Source: Acidipropionibacterium sp.
Lineage (GTDB): Bacteria; Actinomycetota; Actinomycetes; Propionibacteriales; Propionibacteriaceae
Assembly (NCBI GenBank): GCA_022647765.1
Contig: JALCLH010000007.1
Location: 155,486-219,485 of the forward strand
Length of the DNA stretch: 64,000 nt
Direction of reading: 5' to 3'
Shown here: piece after piece, positions 9,720-18,266 of the stretch
Position numbering within the stretch: position 1 is the first letter of the stretch
Layout: each line of letters begins with the position of its first letter
The notes under the pieces: generated by a model
What the model was told of the DNA's origin: nothing
Databases searched by the model: none
Seen by the model: only the letters and a program-made list of their open reading frames with translations
Made by a program: the position numbers and the translations under genes

Positions 9720-11317
9720 TCAGTGCTCCGGGCCCGCCCCGGCGTCGCCGGAGGAACTGCCGGAACCCTCGCCTGAACCTGCCGAGCGAGGCTTCTTGCG
9801 CGTGCCGTACTGGTGATCCATCACCTTGGTGACCTCATGGCCGATGTCGGCGGTCAACTGCTCGGGGTGCTCCAGCCTGGAGTGGTGCTTGGAGTAGGCG
9901 AAGTAGATGATCAGGCCCAGCGCCATCCAGATCAGGAAGCGCATCCAGGTCTCCACCGACAGGTTGAGCATGAGGTAGAAGCAGATCAGCGCCGAGAGGA
10001 TCGGGATCACCGGGACGAACGGAACCCGGAAGGCTCGCGGCAGGTCGGGGCGCTTCCGGCGCAGCACGATGATGCCGATCGAGACCATCACGAAGGCCAG
10101 CAGGGTGCCGATGTTGACCATCTCGTCGAGGATGCCCGGGGGCACCAGAGCGGCGGCCAGGCCGTCGGTGATCATCACGATGATGGTGATGACGTAGGGC
10201 ACCCGCGTCCGGCTGGAGACCTTGGACAGCACCGGGGGCAGCAGGTGATCGCGGGACATCGCGAAGATGACGCGGGTCGCGCCGATCATCATGGTGAGGA
10301 CGACCGTGGTGAGGCCGGCCACGGCGCCGGCGGAGATGATCACGGCCATCCAGGGCTTGCCGACCATGGTGAAGGCCTTGGCCAGGGAGGCACTGGGATC
10401 CAGCTTGGTGTAGGGCACCATGCCGATCAGCACCAGCGAGATCGCGATGTAGAGGATGGTGCAGATCACCAGCGAGCCGAGGATTCCCAGCGGAATGTCG
10501 CGCTTGGGATTCTTGGCCTCCTCGGCGGTGGTCGCGACGACGTCGAAGCCGATGTAGGCGAAGAACACCAGGGCGGCGCCGGCGACGATCCCGGAGGCGC
10601 CGAATGCGGTCGGCTCGGCTCCGGTGAACCACTGCAGCAGGGGCTGGGTGAGCCCGGCGGTGGAGTCGGCGGCCGGTGCCTTGGCCGGGATGAAGGGGTG
10701 GAAGTTCGCCTGCCTTGACGTATCCGATGCCGGCGAAGATGACGAACAGCACGATGAACAGCTTGAGGGCGACCAGGGCGGTGTTGACCCGCACGGACTC
10801 CTTGATCCCGCCGAGCAGCAGCAGACCCAGGACCACGATGATGCCCAGGGCGAGCAGATCGACCCGACCGCCCGAGACGATCTGCGGTGGGAGATCGATG
10901 CCGAGCTCCGAGAGGAACACGGTGAGATAGGAGCTCCAGCCCTGGGCCACCACCGAGGAGGCCAGGAAGAGTTCGAGGAAGAGATCCCAGCCGATGATCC
11001 AGGCGAAGATCTCACCCATCGAGGCGTAGGAGAAGGTGTAGGCGGATCCGGCCACCGGGCACGGTGGAGGCGAACTCCGCGTAACACATCGCGGCCAGCG
11101 CACAGGCGAGGGCGGCGACCGTGAAGCTGATGACGATCGAGGGGCCCGTCATGGAGTGGGCGACCCGACCGGTCATGGTGAAGATGCCGGCCCCGATGAC
11201 GACGCCGATACCGAAGGTCGTCAGTTCGACCCAGGTGAGGTTCTTGTTGAGCTTGTGTGCCGGATCTTCGGTGTCGCGAATGGATTGCTCCACCGATTTC
11301 GTTCGCAGAATACTCAC
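9720..11317 (-). CDS. APC-superfamily amino acid permease, broken by two frameshifts
   Basis: The GTG start at 11317 follows AGAAAGGAGTGCC. The first frame gives LTWVELTTFGIGVVIGAGIF, the classic APC first helix with its substrate-binding GxG. It is left at about 11055-11065 (GGGCACGG). A second frame carries AGSAYTFSYASMGEIFAWIIGWDL to about 10715. A third carries the remaining helices (EEAKNPKRDIPLGI, typical of cationic amino acid transporters) to the stop. Every segment is well conserved, so about 12 transmembrane helices are encoded over three frames. Both shifts sit in GC-rich runs. Assembly error is the simplest explanation, but a decayed transporter cannot be excluded. Confidence 0.75.
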
Positions 11318-11566
11318 GGCACTCCTTTCTCTGAGGGACATGGGGCTCGGACAGCCGCACGGATGTGTGCCGTGCGCCGGCCGAGAACGATTCGAGAACT
11401 TACCCAATCTGTCACACGGTGGTTACAGAATCGGCGTAACGGGTCATATCCCGAGACGCCGGTGGGCTTCCGCGCCGAGTCCGGCGACCCTGACAGCGGC
11501 GTCTGGTCGAGGGGCCGGGTTGTCGGCGGGGGAAGGGTCTGTCCGGGGTTGTCCGGCGTCGCCCGA

Positions 11567-11671
11567 CCCGGTCACAGGCCCATGCAACCCGGTCACAGGC
11601 CCATGCCGCCCGGTCTCAGACCCATACAGCCCGGTCTCAGACCCATACAGCCCGGTCTCAGACCCATGAAA
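11567..11671. repeat. Five 21-bp tandem repeats in the permease upstream region
   Basis: Units begin at 11567, 11588, 11609, 11630 and 11651 and share CCCGGTCWCAGRCCCAT. Units 3 and 4 are identical and the outer ones differ at a few bases. The period is a multiple of three but no convincing protein covers it. The segment 11318-11862 otherwise holds this repeat and the hairpin at 11734-11806, and no gene was recognised. Confidence 0.9.
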
Positions 11672-11733
11672 TGACATAATGTCGCTTATCGGACAACCAG
11701 GCGGGCGGGTGGGATGGCTGGGAGAACGGATGG

Positions 11734-11806
11734 TCCCGATCACTCCCGATACGCCGTGAATCTGCGCTCGTCGTGCCTAAACACGGCGTATCGGGAGTGA
11801 TCGGGA
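11734..11806. terminator. Perfect 25-bp inverted repeat, probable lpdA terminator
   Basis: The arms at 11734-11758 and 11782-11806 are perfect reverse complements separated by 23 bases. The element sits 57 bases beyond the lpdA stop. A stem this long is unusual for a plain terminator and there is no T-run. It might alternatively be a small mobile-element remnant or protein-binding site. Confidence 0.55.
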
Positions 11807-11862
11807 CATCGAGAGCACGGCGCCGCGCTCGGCTGAGCCGGAATGAGCCGGGATGGGATGGA

Positions 11863-13266
11863 TCAGAGGTTGATCATGTGCCCGCCGATGCCCTCGGCGG
11901 CGTCCTTGAGGGCCTCGGACAGGGACGGATGGGCGTGGATGCTGCGCCCGATCTCCTCGGCGGTGATGTCCCACAGCTGCGCCAGGGTGAGTTCGGGAAG
12001 CAGTTCCGAGACGTCGGGCCCGATCAGGCTGGCGCCCAGCAGCTCGCCGTGGCGGGAGTCGGCGACGATCTTGACGAATCCGGTGGCGTCGCCCAGCCCC
12101 CAGGCCTTGCCGTTGGCCGAGAACGGGAACTTGCTCACGGTGACCTGATAGCCCAACTCGCGGGCCTGGGCCTCGGTGTAGCCGAAGGAGCCGACCTGGG
12201 GCTGGCAGTATGTGGCGCGCGGGATCATGTCGTAGTTGATCGGCATGGTCTGCGCCCCGGCGATGGTCTCGGCGGCGACCACTCCCTGGGCCTCGGCGGT
12301 GTGGGCCAGCATGAGCTTGGCGGTGCAGTCCCCGATGGCATAGATCCCGGGCACATTGGTGCGCATGTAGTCGTCGATCGCGATGGCTCCCCGGTCGGTG
12401 AGCTGGACGCCGGTCTTCTCCAGCCCGTAACCCTCGACCCGCGGGGCGAAGCCGACCGCCTGGAGCACCCGATCGGTCTCCAGCACCCGCGGCTCGCCGC
12501 CGGCGGCCGGGGAGACGGTGACCTTGACTTTCTCGCCGGAGTCGTCGATGGCGTCGACCTTGGTGGCGGTGAGCACCGTGATGCCGAGCTTCTTGTAGGC
12601 CTTGGCGAGCTCGGCGGAGATCTCCTTGTCCTCATTGGGCACCATCCGGTCGAGGAACTCGACGATGGTGACCTGGGTGCCGTAGGCGGCCAGCACATAG
12701 GCGAACTCGGTGCCGATGGCCCCGGAGCCGGCGATGACGATCGAGCCGGGCACCGAGTCGGAGAGGATCTGCTCCTTATAGGTGACCACCCGCTCGGACA
12801 GCCGGGTGCCGCGCAGGGTCTTCACCACCGAGCCGGCGGCGATGATGCAGGAGTCGAAGCCGATCTCATCGGTGACGGATCCGCCCTCGTCCTTGACGAC
12901 GATCGAGTTCGGCCCGGTGAACTCCCCCCATCCGCTGAACTCGGTGATCTTGTTCTTCTTCATGAGGAAGTGGACGCCGTTGACCATCCTCTTGGAGACC
13001 GCCCGGGACCGGGAGAAGGCCTTGCCGTAGTCCACCGAGATGTCCCCGGAGATCCCGAAGGTGCCGGCCTCGCGGGTGACGATATTGGCCAGTTCGGCAT
13101 TGCGCAGCAGGGACTTGGTCGGGATACAGCCGACGTTGAGGCACACCCCGCCCCAGTACTCCTTCTCGATGATGGCGGTCTTCTTGCCGAGCTGTGCTGC
13201 GCGAATCGCTGCCACATAGCCGCCGGGGCCGGCACCAAGGACAACGACGTCGAAGTGTGAGGTCAT
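11863..13266 (-). CDS. lpdA: Dihydrolipoyl dehydrogenase (E3)
   Basis: The protein has 467 residues, normal for E3. The FAD-binding [17 protein letters not shown], the redox-active disulfide motif [16 protein letters not shown] (about residues 39-54), the NAD-binding [10 protein letters not shown] and the C-terminal HAHPSLSE segment with the catalytic His-Glu pair are all present. It is the flavoprotein of pyruvate/2-oxoglutarate dehydrogenase and glycine cleavage complexes, oxidising dihydrolipoamide with NAD+. It is a single gene, divergent from the HTH-MurA gene across a 252-base region. No other complex subunit is nearby. Confidence 0.95.
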   Translation of the reverse strand: MTSHFDVVVLGAGPGGYVAAIRAAQLGKKTAIIEKEYWGGVCLNVGCIPTKSLLRNAELANIVTREAGTFGISGDISVDYGKAFSRSRAVSKRMVNGVHFLMKKNKITEFSGWGEFTGPNSIVVKDEGGSVTDEIGFDSCIIAAGSVVKTLRGTRLSERVVTYKEQILSDSVPGSIVIAGSGAIGTEFAYVLAAYGTQVTIVEFLDRMVPNEDKEISAELAKAYKKLGITVLTATKVDAIDDSGEKVKVTVSPAAGGEPRVLETDRVLQAVGFAPRVEGYGLEKTGVQLTDRGAIAIDDYMRTNVPGIYAIGDCTAKLMLAHTAEAQGVVAAETIAGAQTMPINYDMIPRATYCQPQVGSFGYTEAQARELGYQVTVSKFPFSANGKAWGLGDATGFVKIVADSRHGELLGASLIGPDVSELLPELTLAQLWDITAEEIGRSIHAHPSLSEALKDAAEGIGGHMINL

Positions 13267-13376
13267 GGCGCCACTCTAACGGCCCGCCCCGGCCGCGGGC
13301 ATCATGTCGGAACCGAAGGGTTCAGCCTTGGCCGAACGGTCTCCTCTCCCCCGGCGTCCCGATCCTCCCGTCGTGC

Positions 13377-13411
13377 TTGCCTATGATCTCGGATATGATA
13401 TATTTCCGAGA
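13377..13411 (+). promoter_or_regulatory. Promoter with an overlapping inverted repeat upstream of HTH-MurA
   Basis: TTGCCT (13377-13382) and TATATT (13399-13404) lie 16 bases apart. A 7-bp inverted repeat, TCTCGGA (13387-13393) and TCCGAGA (13405-13411), brackets the -10 element. It is an attractive operator, possibly for the HTH domain encoded just downstream. Confidence 0.4.
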
Positions 13412-13518
13412 ACTTCTGGTGCACAGATCCTCGAGCACCGCCGTGGCAGACCGTTGAAGGACGCCCGGTGGGGCCCGGCAGGGAGTTGCGCCGTCGTACT
13501 GCGAAAGGACAACTAGGC

Positions 13519-15050
13519 GTGGACACCATCAGCCCGGCATCGGTGGGCAGGCTCATCCGTGACGCCCGCAAGCAGCGCGGCCTCACCCAGAACCAGCTCG
13601 CAGACCTCCTGAAGACCTCCCAGAGCGCGGTTCACCGGATCGAGGCGGGGCATCAGAACCTCTCCCTCGACTACATCAACCGGATCGCGGACGCCCTGGA
13701 GTCGCCGCTGATCTCCACCCCCAAGTCCGGCACCTCGATGAACTACCGGATTCAGGGCGGCAGGACCCTGTCGGGCAGCATCGAGGTGCGCTCCTCCAAG
13801 AACGCCGCGGTCGCCCTGCTGTGCGCCAGCCTCATCAACCGCGGTCACACCGTGCTGCGCGGCCTGGCCCATATCGAGGAGGTCAACCGGATCCTCGAGG
13901 TGCTGCGCAGCATCGGCGTCGAGGCCAGCTGGTCCGAGGACGGCAAGGACCTCACCCTGGTCCGTCCCGACGAGCTCCGGCTGGACGCCATGGACGAGTC
14001 GGCGGCCCGTCGCACCCGGAGCATCCTGATGTTCCTCGGGCCCCTGATGCACTTCTACGACCACTTCAAGCTGCCCTACGCCGGCGGCTGCAACCTCGGT
14101 GCGCGCACCGTCGAGCCGCACATGCAGGTGCTGCGCGCCTTCGGTCTGGACGTCATCGCCACCGAGGGCGCCTATCACGCCCATGTGCACGACCGCACCC
14201 TCAAGGAGCGCCACATCGTGCTCACCGAGCGCGGCGACACCGTCACCGAGAATGCCCTGCTGGCCGCAGCCCAGCTGCCCAGCCTCACCGTGCTGCGCAA
14301 CGCCAGCCCGAACTACATGGTCCAGGATCTCTGCATCTTCCTGGGCAAGCTCGGCGTCCAGATCGAGGGGATCGGCACCACCACCCTGCGGATCCGCGGG
14401 GTGGCGGACATCAACACCGACGTCGAGTACTTCCCCTCCGAGGATCCGATCGAGGCGATGAGCCTGCTCACCGCAGCGGTGGTCACCAAGTCCGAGCTCA
14501 CCATCACCCGCTGCCCCATCGAGTTCCTCGAGATCGAGCTGGCCATCCTGCACGAGATGGGGCTGGACTTCACCCCCACCGACGAGTACCCGTCCCACAA
14601 CGGCTACACCCGCCTGGTCGACATCACCGTGCGCCCCAGTCGGCTCAAGGCGGTGGCCGACAAGATCGCACCGATGCCCTTCCCGGGCCTCAACATCGAC
14701 AACCTGCCGTTCTTCGCGGTGATCGCCGCCGAGGCCGAGGGCCAGACCCTCATCCACGACTGGTGCTACGAGAACCGGGCGATCCACCTGGTCGATCTCG
14801 GCAAGCTCGGCGCCCAGGTCCAGCTGCTCGACCCGCACCGGCTCATCGTCGCCGGCCCCACCCGGTGGCGCGGCCGCGAACTCATCTGTCCGCCGGCCCT
14901 GCGCCCCGCCGTCTGCCTGCTGCTGGCCGCGTTGGCCGCCCAGGGGGAGACCGTCCTGCGCGACGTCTACATGATCAACCGCGGCTACGAGGATCTGCCG
15001 GCCGCGATTGGGTGCGCTCGGGCGCCAGCATCACCGTGTTCAACGACTGA
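13519..15050 (+). CDS. MurA-type UDP-GlcNAc enolpyruvyltransferase fused to an N-terminal XRE-type HTH domain
   Basis: The GTG at 13519 follows AAAGGA. Residues 10-62 form an XRE/Cro-type helix-turn-helix (GRLIRDARKQRGLTQNQLADLL, SQSAVHRIEAG). From about residue 73 an EPSP-synthase-fold domain runs to the end, with SSKNAAVALL near its start and AGGCNLGARTVEPH, which keeps the cysteine that fosfomycin attacks in MurA. MurA makes UDP-GlcNAc-enolpyruvate, the first committed step of peptidoglycan synthesis. Near 15003-15010 the frame shifts and the other frame supplies the natural ending RSGASITVFND. It may be a MurA paralogue with a regulatory domain rather than the only MurA. Confidence 0.85.
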
Positions 15051-15061
15051 GCCTATTGAGC

Positions 15062-15079
15062 GGGGGAGGCGACTCCCCC
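15062..15079 (+). terminator. Short GC hairpin after HTH-MurA
   Basis: GGGGGAG and CTCCCCC pair around GCGA, twelve bases after the MurA stop. It lies between convergent genes. Confidence 0.5.
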
Positions 15080-15157
15080 AGCCCCCCTCGTTGCGCCGGC
15101 CTGCGCGTGCAGACTCGGTGCGCGCCGGCCTCTTGAGAGATTGTGGGGGACGACGCC

Positions 15158-16003
15158 CTACAGCTCTCTGATCGGGGCTGAGGGGGCGTTGACGAGCCGG
15201 TCCTGGGCCTGCACCAGGGCCAGCTCCTGGCGCCCCAGCCGGACCGTCTCGGCCAGCACGGCGTAGACCGAGCCGGCGGTGGCGCCCAGCGCGGAGGCCA
15301 GATCCTCCCCGGCCAGCAGATGGGCCAGGAAGACCGCCGCGGTGAGATCCCCCGACCCGTCGAAGTGGGCGTCCAGCAGCGGCGTCGACACCAGCACCGC
15401 GCGCCCGGCGGTCACCGCGACCATGTGGGCGCCGTCGGCGGGCAGTTCGTCGCAGTCCACCGAGGTCACCAGCACCGTGCCTGTGCCGGCGTCCACCAGC
15501 GCCCGCGCTGACGCCACCACCCCGGCCAGGGTCCCGGTGCTGCCACCGGTGAGCGCGGCCAGCTCGAACAGGTTCGGGGTGAGCACGTCGGCCAGGCCGA
15601 GCGCCCGATCGCAGAAGAAGGCCCGCACCGCCTCGGGCACGTAGAAGCCGGTGCCCCGGTCCCCCATCACCGGATCGCAGCAGAACCGCACCGACGGGTT
15701 CAGCGCCTTGAGCCGCTCCGCCGTCTCCCAGATCAGCTCGCCGGTCTCGGCGGTGAGATAGCCGCTCAGCAGCGCGTCCACCCGGCCCAGCACCCCGTTG
15801 GCCCCCATCGCGTCGACGATCCCGCGCAGCTGGGCGGCGCTGAGAGCGGGCCCGGCGACATGAGGCCGGGCATTGTCATTGGACAGCACGACCGTCGGCA
15901 GGCCCCAGGTCTCCACGCCGAGGCGCTGGAGGGCGAAGACGGCCGCCGAGTTGCCGACCGATCCGACGGTGACATGGGACTGGATGGACAGGACGGTGCT
16001 CAC
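15158..16003 (-). CDS. pdxY: Pyridoxal kinase, PdxY type
   Basis: The protein has 281 residues from a GTG at 16003, giving MSTVLSIQSHVTVGSVGNSAA, the usual PdxY N-terminus. Other signatures are LSGYL, FCCDPVMGDRGTGFYVPE, TPNLFELAALTG and the anion-hole/catalytic-Asp motif FDGSGDLTAA. PdxY phosphorylates pyridoxal with ATP in the vitamin B6 salvage pathway. The start region overlaps the likely promoter zone of the divergent phosphodiesterase gene, 12 bases away. The ribosome-binding site is weak. Confidence 0.9.
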   Translation of the reverse strand: MSTVLSIQSHVTVGSVGNSAAVFALQRLGVETWGLPTVVLSNDNARPHVAGPALSAAQLRGIVDAMGANGVLGRVDALLSGYLTAETGELIWETAERLKALNPSVRFCCDPVMGDRGTGFYVPEAVRAFFCDRALGLADVLTPNLFELAALTGGSTGTLAGVVASARALVDAGTGTVLVTSVDCDELPADGAHMVAVTAGRAVLVSTPLLDAHFDGSGDLTAAVFLAHLLAGEDLASALGATAGSVYAVLAETVRLGRQELALVQAQDRLVNAPSAPIREL

Positions 16004-16015
16004 GAGAGCCACAAT

Positions 16016-16801
16016 ATGGGAGTGCGAGCCAGCGACTATCCCTATTTCTCCCAGCGGTTCACCGCACTGGCCCACCGGGGAGGCTCGCTGCTGGCCGACA
16101 ATATCGGCCATGAGAACACGCTGAGAGCCTTCGGCAACGCCGTCGCGATGGGCTACACCCACATCGAGACCGACGTCCACGCCACCCGGGACGGCGAGCT
16201 GGTGGCCTTCCACGACTCCCGTCTGGACCGCGTCACCGAGGCCACCGGGGTGATCAGCGAGCTGCCGATGTCGCAGCTGCGACAGGCGCGGGTCGGCGGC
16301 GAGCCGATCCCCACCCTCGACGAGGTGCTGGACGCCTTCCCGCACACCTGCGTCAACATCGACATCAAGGAGCCCGGCGCCATCGAACCGCTGGCCCGGG
16401 TGCTGCGACGCCACAATGCGACCCGGCGGGTGTGCGTGGGCTCCTTCGGAACCGACCGGCTGATGAGATTCCGCCGCCTGATGGGCCGCGAGGTGGCCAC
16501 CGCGGTCGGCCCGCTGGGAGTGGCCTGGTCGGCGATCGGCCGGGTGAGCAGCCGTCTCCTGCCACCGGCCGGGGTGGCCTTCCAGATGCCGGTCAGCTTC
16601 CGGCTCGCCGGACGCGAGATCCCCCTGGTGACGCCGTCCTTCCTGCGCGCCGCGCACGCCACCGGGCGGGCGGTCCACGTCTGGACCATCAACGACCGCG
16701 ACGAGATGACCAGGCTCATCGAGATGGGGGTCGACGGGATCGTCACCGACGCCATCGACGTGCTGGCCGATCTGATGGCCGAACGGGGACTTGCCGACTG
16801 A
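16016..16801 (+). CDS. Glycerophosphodiester phosphodiesterase (GDPD family)
   Basis: The protein has 261 residues. The TIM-barrel GDPD signatures are AHRGGS with NIGHENTLRAFGNAVAMGYTHIETDVHATRDGELVAFHD, which supply the catalytic His pair and the metal-binding Glu/Asp residues. These are followed by NIDIKEPG and HVWTIND. There is no signal peptide, so it acts in the cytosol on glycerophosphodiesters or related lipids. It is a single gene, divergent from pdxY. Confidence 0.9.
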   Translation: MGVRASDYPYFSQRFTALAHRGGSLLADNIGHENTLRAFGNAVAMGYTHIETDVHATRDGELVAFHDSRLDRVTEATGVISELPMSQLRQARVGGEPIPTLDEVLDAFPHTCVNIDIKEPGAIEPLARVLRRHNATRRVCVGSFGTDRLMRFRRLMGREVATAVGPLGVAWSAIGRVSSRLLPPAGVAFQMPVSFRLAGREIPLVTPSFLRAAHATGRAVHVWTINDRDEMTRLIEMGVDGIVTDAIDVLADLMAERGLAD

Positions 16802-16922
16802 GCCCGCGCAGCGCGGCCGGACCGCACGGCCGATCGGGCGCAGCCCTCGCCATCGGTTGGCCGGGCCTGTCATGATAGATGTCGCAGCACTTGGGCGAGT
16901 CCGACGTCCGAAAGGAGGAGTC

Positions 16923-17252
16923 ATGGCAGATCGTGCACTGCGTGGCATGGGTTTGGGGTCCAAGAGTTTCGAGGACGAGGAAGGCGTCGAGATGGCCGAG
17001 AGGCAGGAGATCGGTTTCGACTGCCCCAACGGCCATCACTTCGAGATCACCTTCTCGGTCGAGGCGGAGCTTCCCGGAGTCTGGGAATGCCCCCGATGCG
17101 GCGCCGAGTCCCATCGCAGCGACGGGACACAGGCCGAGAAGAAGAAGGAGAAGCCCCAGCGCACCCACTGGGACATGCTCACCGAGCGCCGCTCGATTCC
17201 CGAGCTGGAGGAACTGCTCAAGGAGCGCCTCGACGAGATCCGCAAGGACTGA
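16923..17252 (+). CDS. rbpA: RNA polymerase-binding protein RbpA
   Basis: The protein has 109 residues and starts after AAAGGAG. MADRALRGMGLGSKSFEDE and the C-terminal THWDMLTERRSIPELEELLKERLDEIR are the conserved core-binding and sigma-interaction segments of RbpA. The middle has CPNGHHF and CPRCG, a possible zinc site like that of Streptomyces RbpA and unlike the mycobacterial form. RbpA is actinobacterium-specific. It stabilises group 1/2 sigma factors on RNA polymerase and promotes open-complex formation. Confidence 0.96.
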   Translation: MADRALRGMGLGSKSFEDEEGVEMAERQEIGFDCPNGHHFEITFSVEAELPGVWECPRCGAESHRSDGTQAEKKKEKPQRTHWDMLTERRSIPELEELLKERLDEIRKD

Positions 17253-17309
17253 TCTCCCCCGCCCGTCAGACGACCGGCGTCGATCAGATCCCCAGAACGA
17301 CAGACAATG

Positions 17310-17342
17310 CGGGAGGCACCGTCCCTCGGACGGTGCCTCCCG
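17310..17342 (+). terminator. Strong hairpin terminator of rbpA
   Basis: A perfect 15-bp stem (CGGGAGGCACCGTCC and its complement) has a 3-base loop. It lies 57 bases after rbpA and before the convergent ppm1 gene. Confidence 0.85.
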
Positions 17343-17370
17343 CTATGTCATCCCATTCCTCACAACGGAC

Positions 17371-18168
17371 TCAGTGCCGCGACGGCTCCTTCTTGAGCCG
17401 CTCGGCCACCGTGCCGGCGACCTTTCCGAGTTGCTTGCCTCGGTAGTCGACCCCCCACAAGGTGGTGCGGATGAGGGCCTCCACGACGATCGCCCGGCTC
17501 ATCTTCGAGTTGCCGTACTCGCGTTCGACGAACTCGATCGGCACCTCGGCGACGGTCATCCCGCACTTGAGCACCCGCCAGGTGAGGTCCAGCTGGAAGC
17601 AGTAGCCGGCCGAGGCGACGTCGTCCAGGCCGATGGTGCGCAGGGTGTGCGCGCGGAAGGCGTTGAAGCCGCCGGTCGGGTCCTTGACGTTGATGCCGAG
17701 CATCAGGCGGGTCCAGACTCCCCCGCCCCGGGAGATGAGCTCGCGGTACTTCGGCCAGTTCACCACCCGGCCCCCGGGGACGTAGCGCGATCCCTTCACC
17801 ATGTCCGCGTGCTGGAGGGCCTCCAGCAGAGCCGGCAGCTGCTCGGGCTGGTGGGAGCCGTCGGCGTCCATCTCGACCAGGACGTCGTAGCCGGCGTCCA
17901 GTCCCCAGTGGAACCCGGCCAGGTAGGCCGCCCCCAGCCCCTCCTTGCCCCGGCGGTGCATCACATGGACGTGCTCATCGGCGGCGGCCAGCCGGTCGGC
18001 GATGTCGCCGGTGCCGTCCGGGGAGTTGTCGTCGGCGACCAGAAGGTCGACCTCGGGGTTGGCCCCGCGCAGCCGTCCGGCGATCGCCTCGATGTTCTCG
18101 GCCTCGTTGTAGGTGGGGACGATGACCAGGACGCGGGAACCGGTCGCCTCGTCGTTGCTGGTGGGCAT
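17371..18168 (-). CDS. ppm1: Polyprenol-phosphate mannose synthase (GT2)
   Basis: The protein has 265 residues. The GT2 motifs are VIVPTYNEAENIE, ADDNSPDGTGDIA, EMDADGSHQPEQLP and FVEREYGNSKMS, as in DPM1/Ppm1. It transfers mannose from GDP-mannose to polyprenyl phosphate, the donor for lipoglycan and protein mannosylation outside the membrane. There is no membrane domain of its own. It is immediately downstream of lnt on the same strand (98-base gap). In mycobacteria these two activities are fused in one protein, and here they are separate genes. Confidence 0.9.
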   Translation of the reverse strand: MPTSNDEATGSRVLVIVPTYNEAENIEAIAGRLRGANPEVDLLVADDNSPDGTGDIADRLAAADEHVHVMHRRGKEGLGAAYLAGFHWGLDAGYDVLVEMDADGSHQPEQLPALLEALQHADMVKGSRYVPGGRVVNWPKYRELISRGGGVWTRLMLGINVKDPTGGFNAFRAHTLRTIGLDDVASAGYCFQLDLTWRVLKCGMTVAEVPIEFVEREYGNSKMSRAIVVEALIRTTLWGVDYRGKQLGKVAGTVAERLKKEPSRH

Positions 18169-18266
18169 GGACCTCGTTATCCTCTCCCGGGCCCGAGGGG
18201 CCCTTCGCTTAACTGCACTGCGCAGATGTGCTGCACTCGCACTCGACGGGACGACGTCAAGGACTC

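Noticed and set aside
11773..13260. Very long open frames opposite lpdA and elsewhere on the strand opposite real genes
   Set aside because: They are codon-bias shadows in high-GC DNA with glycine/aspartate-rich, low-complexity translations.
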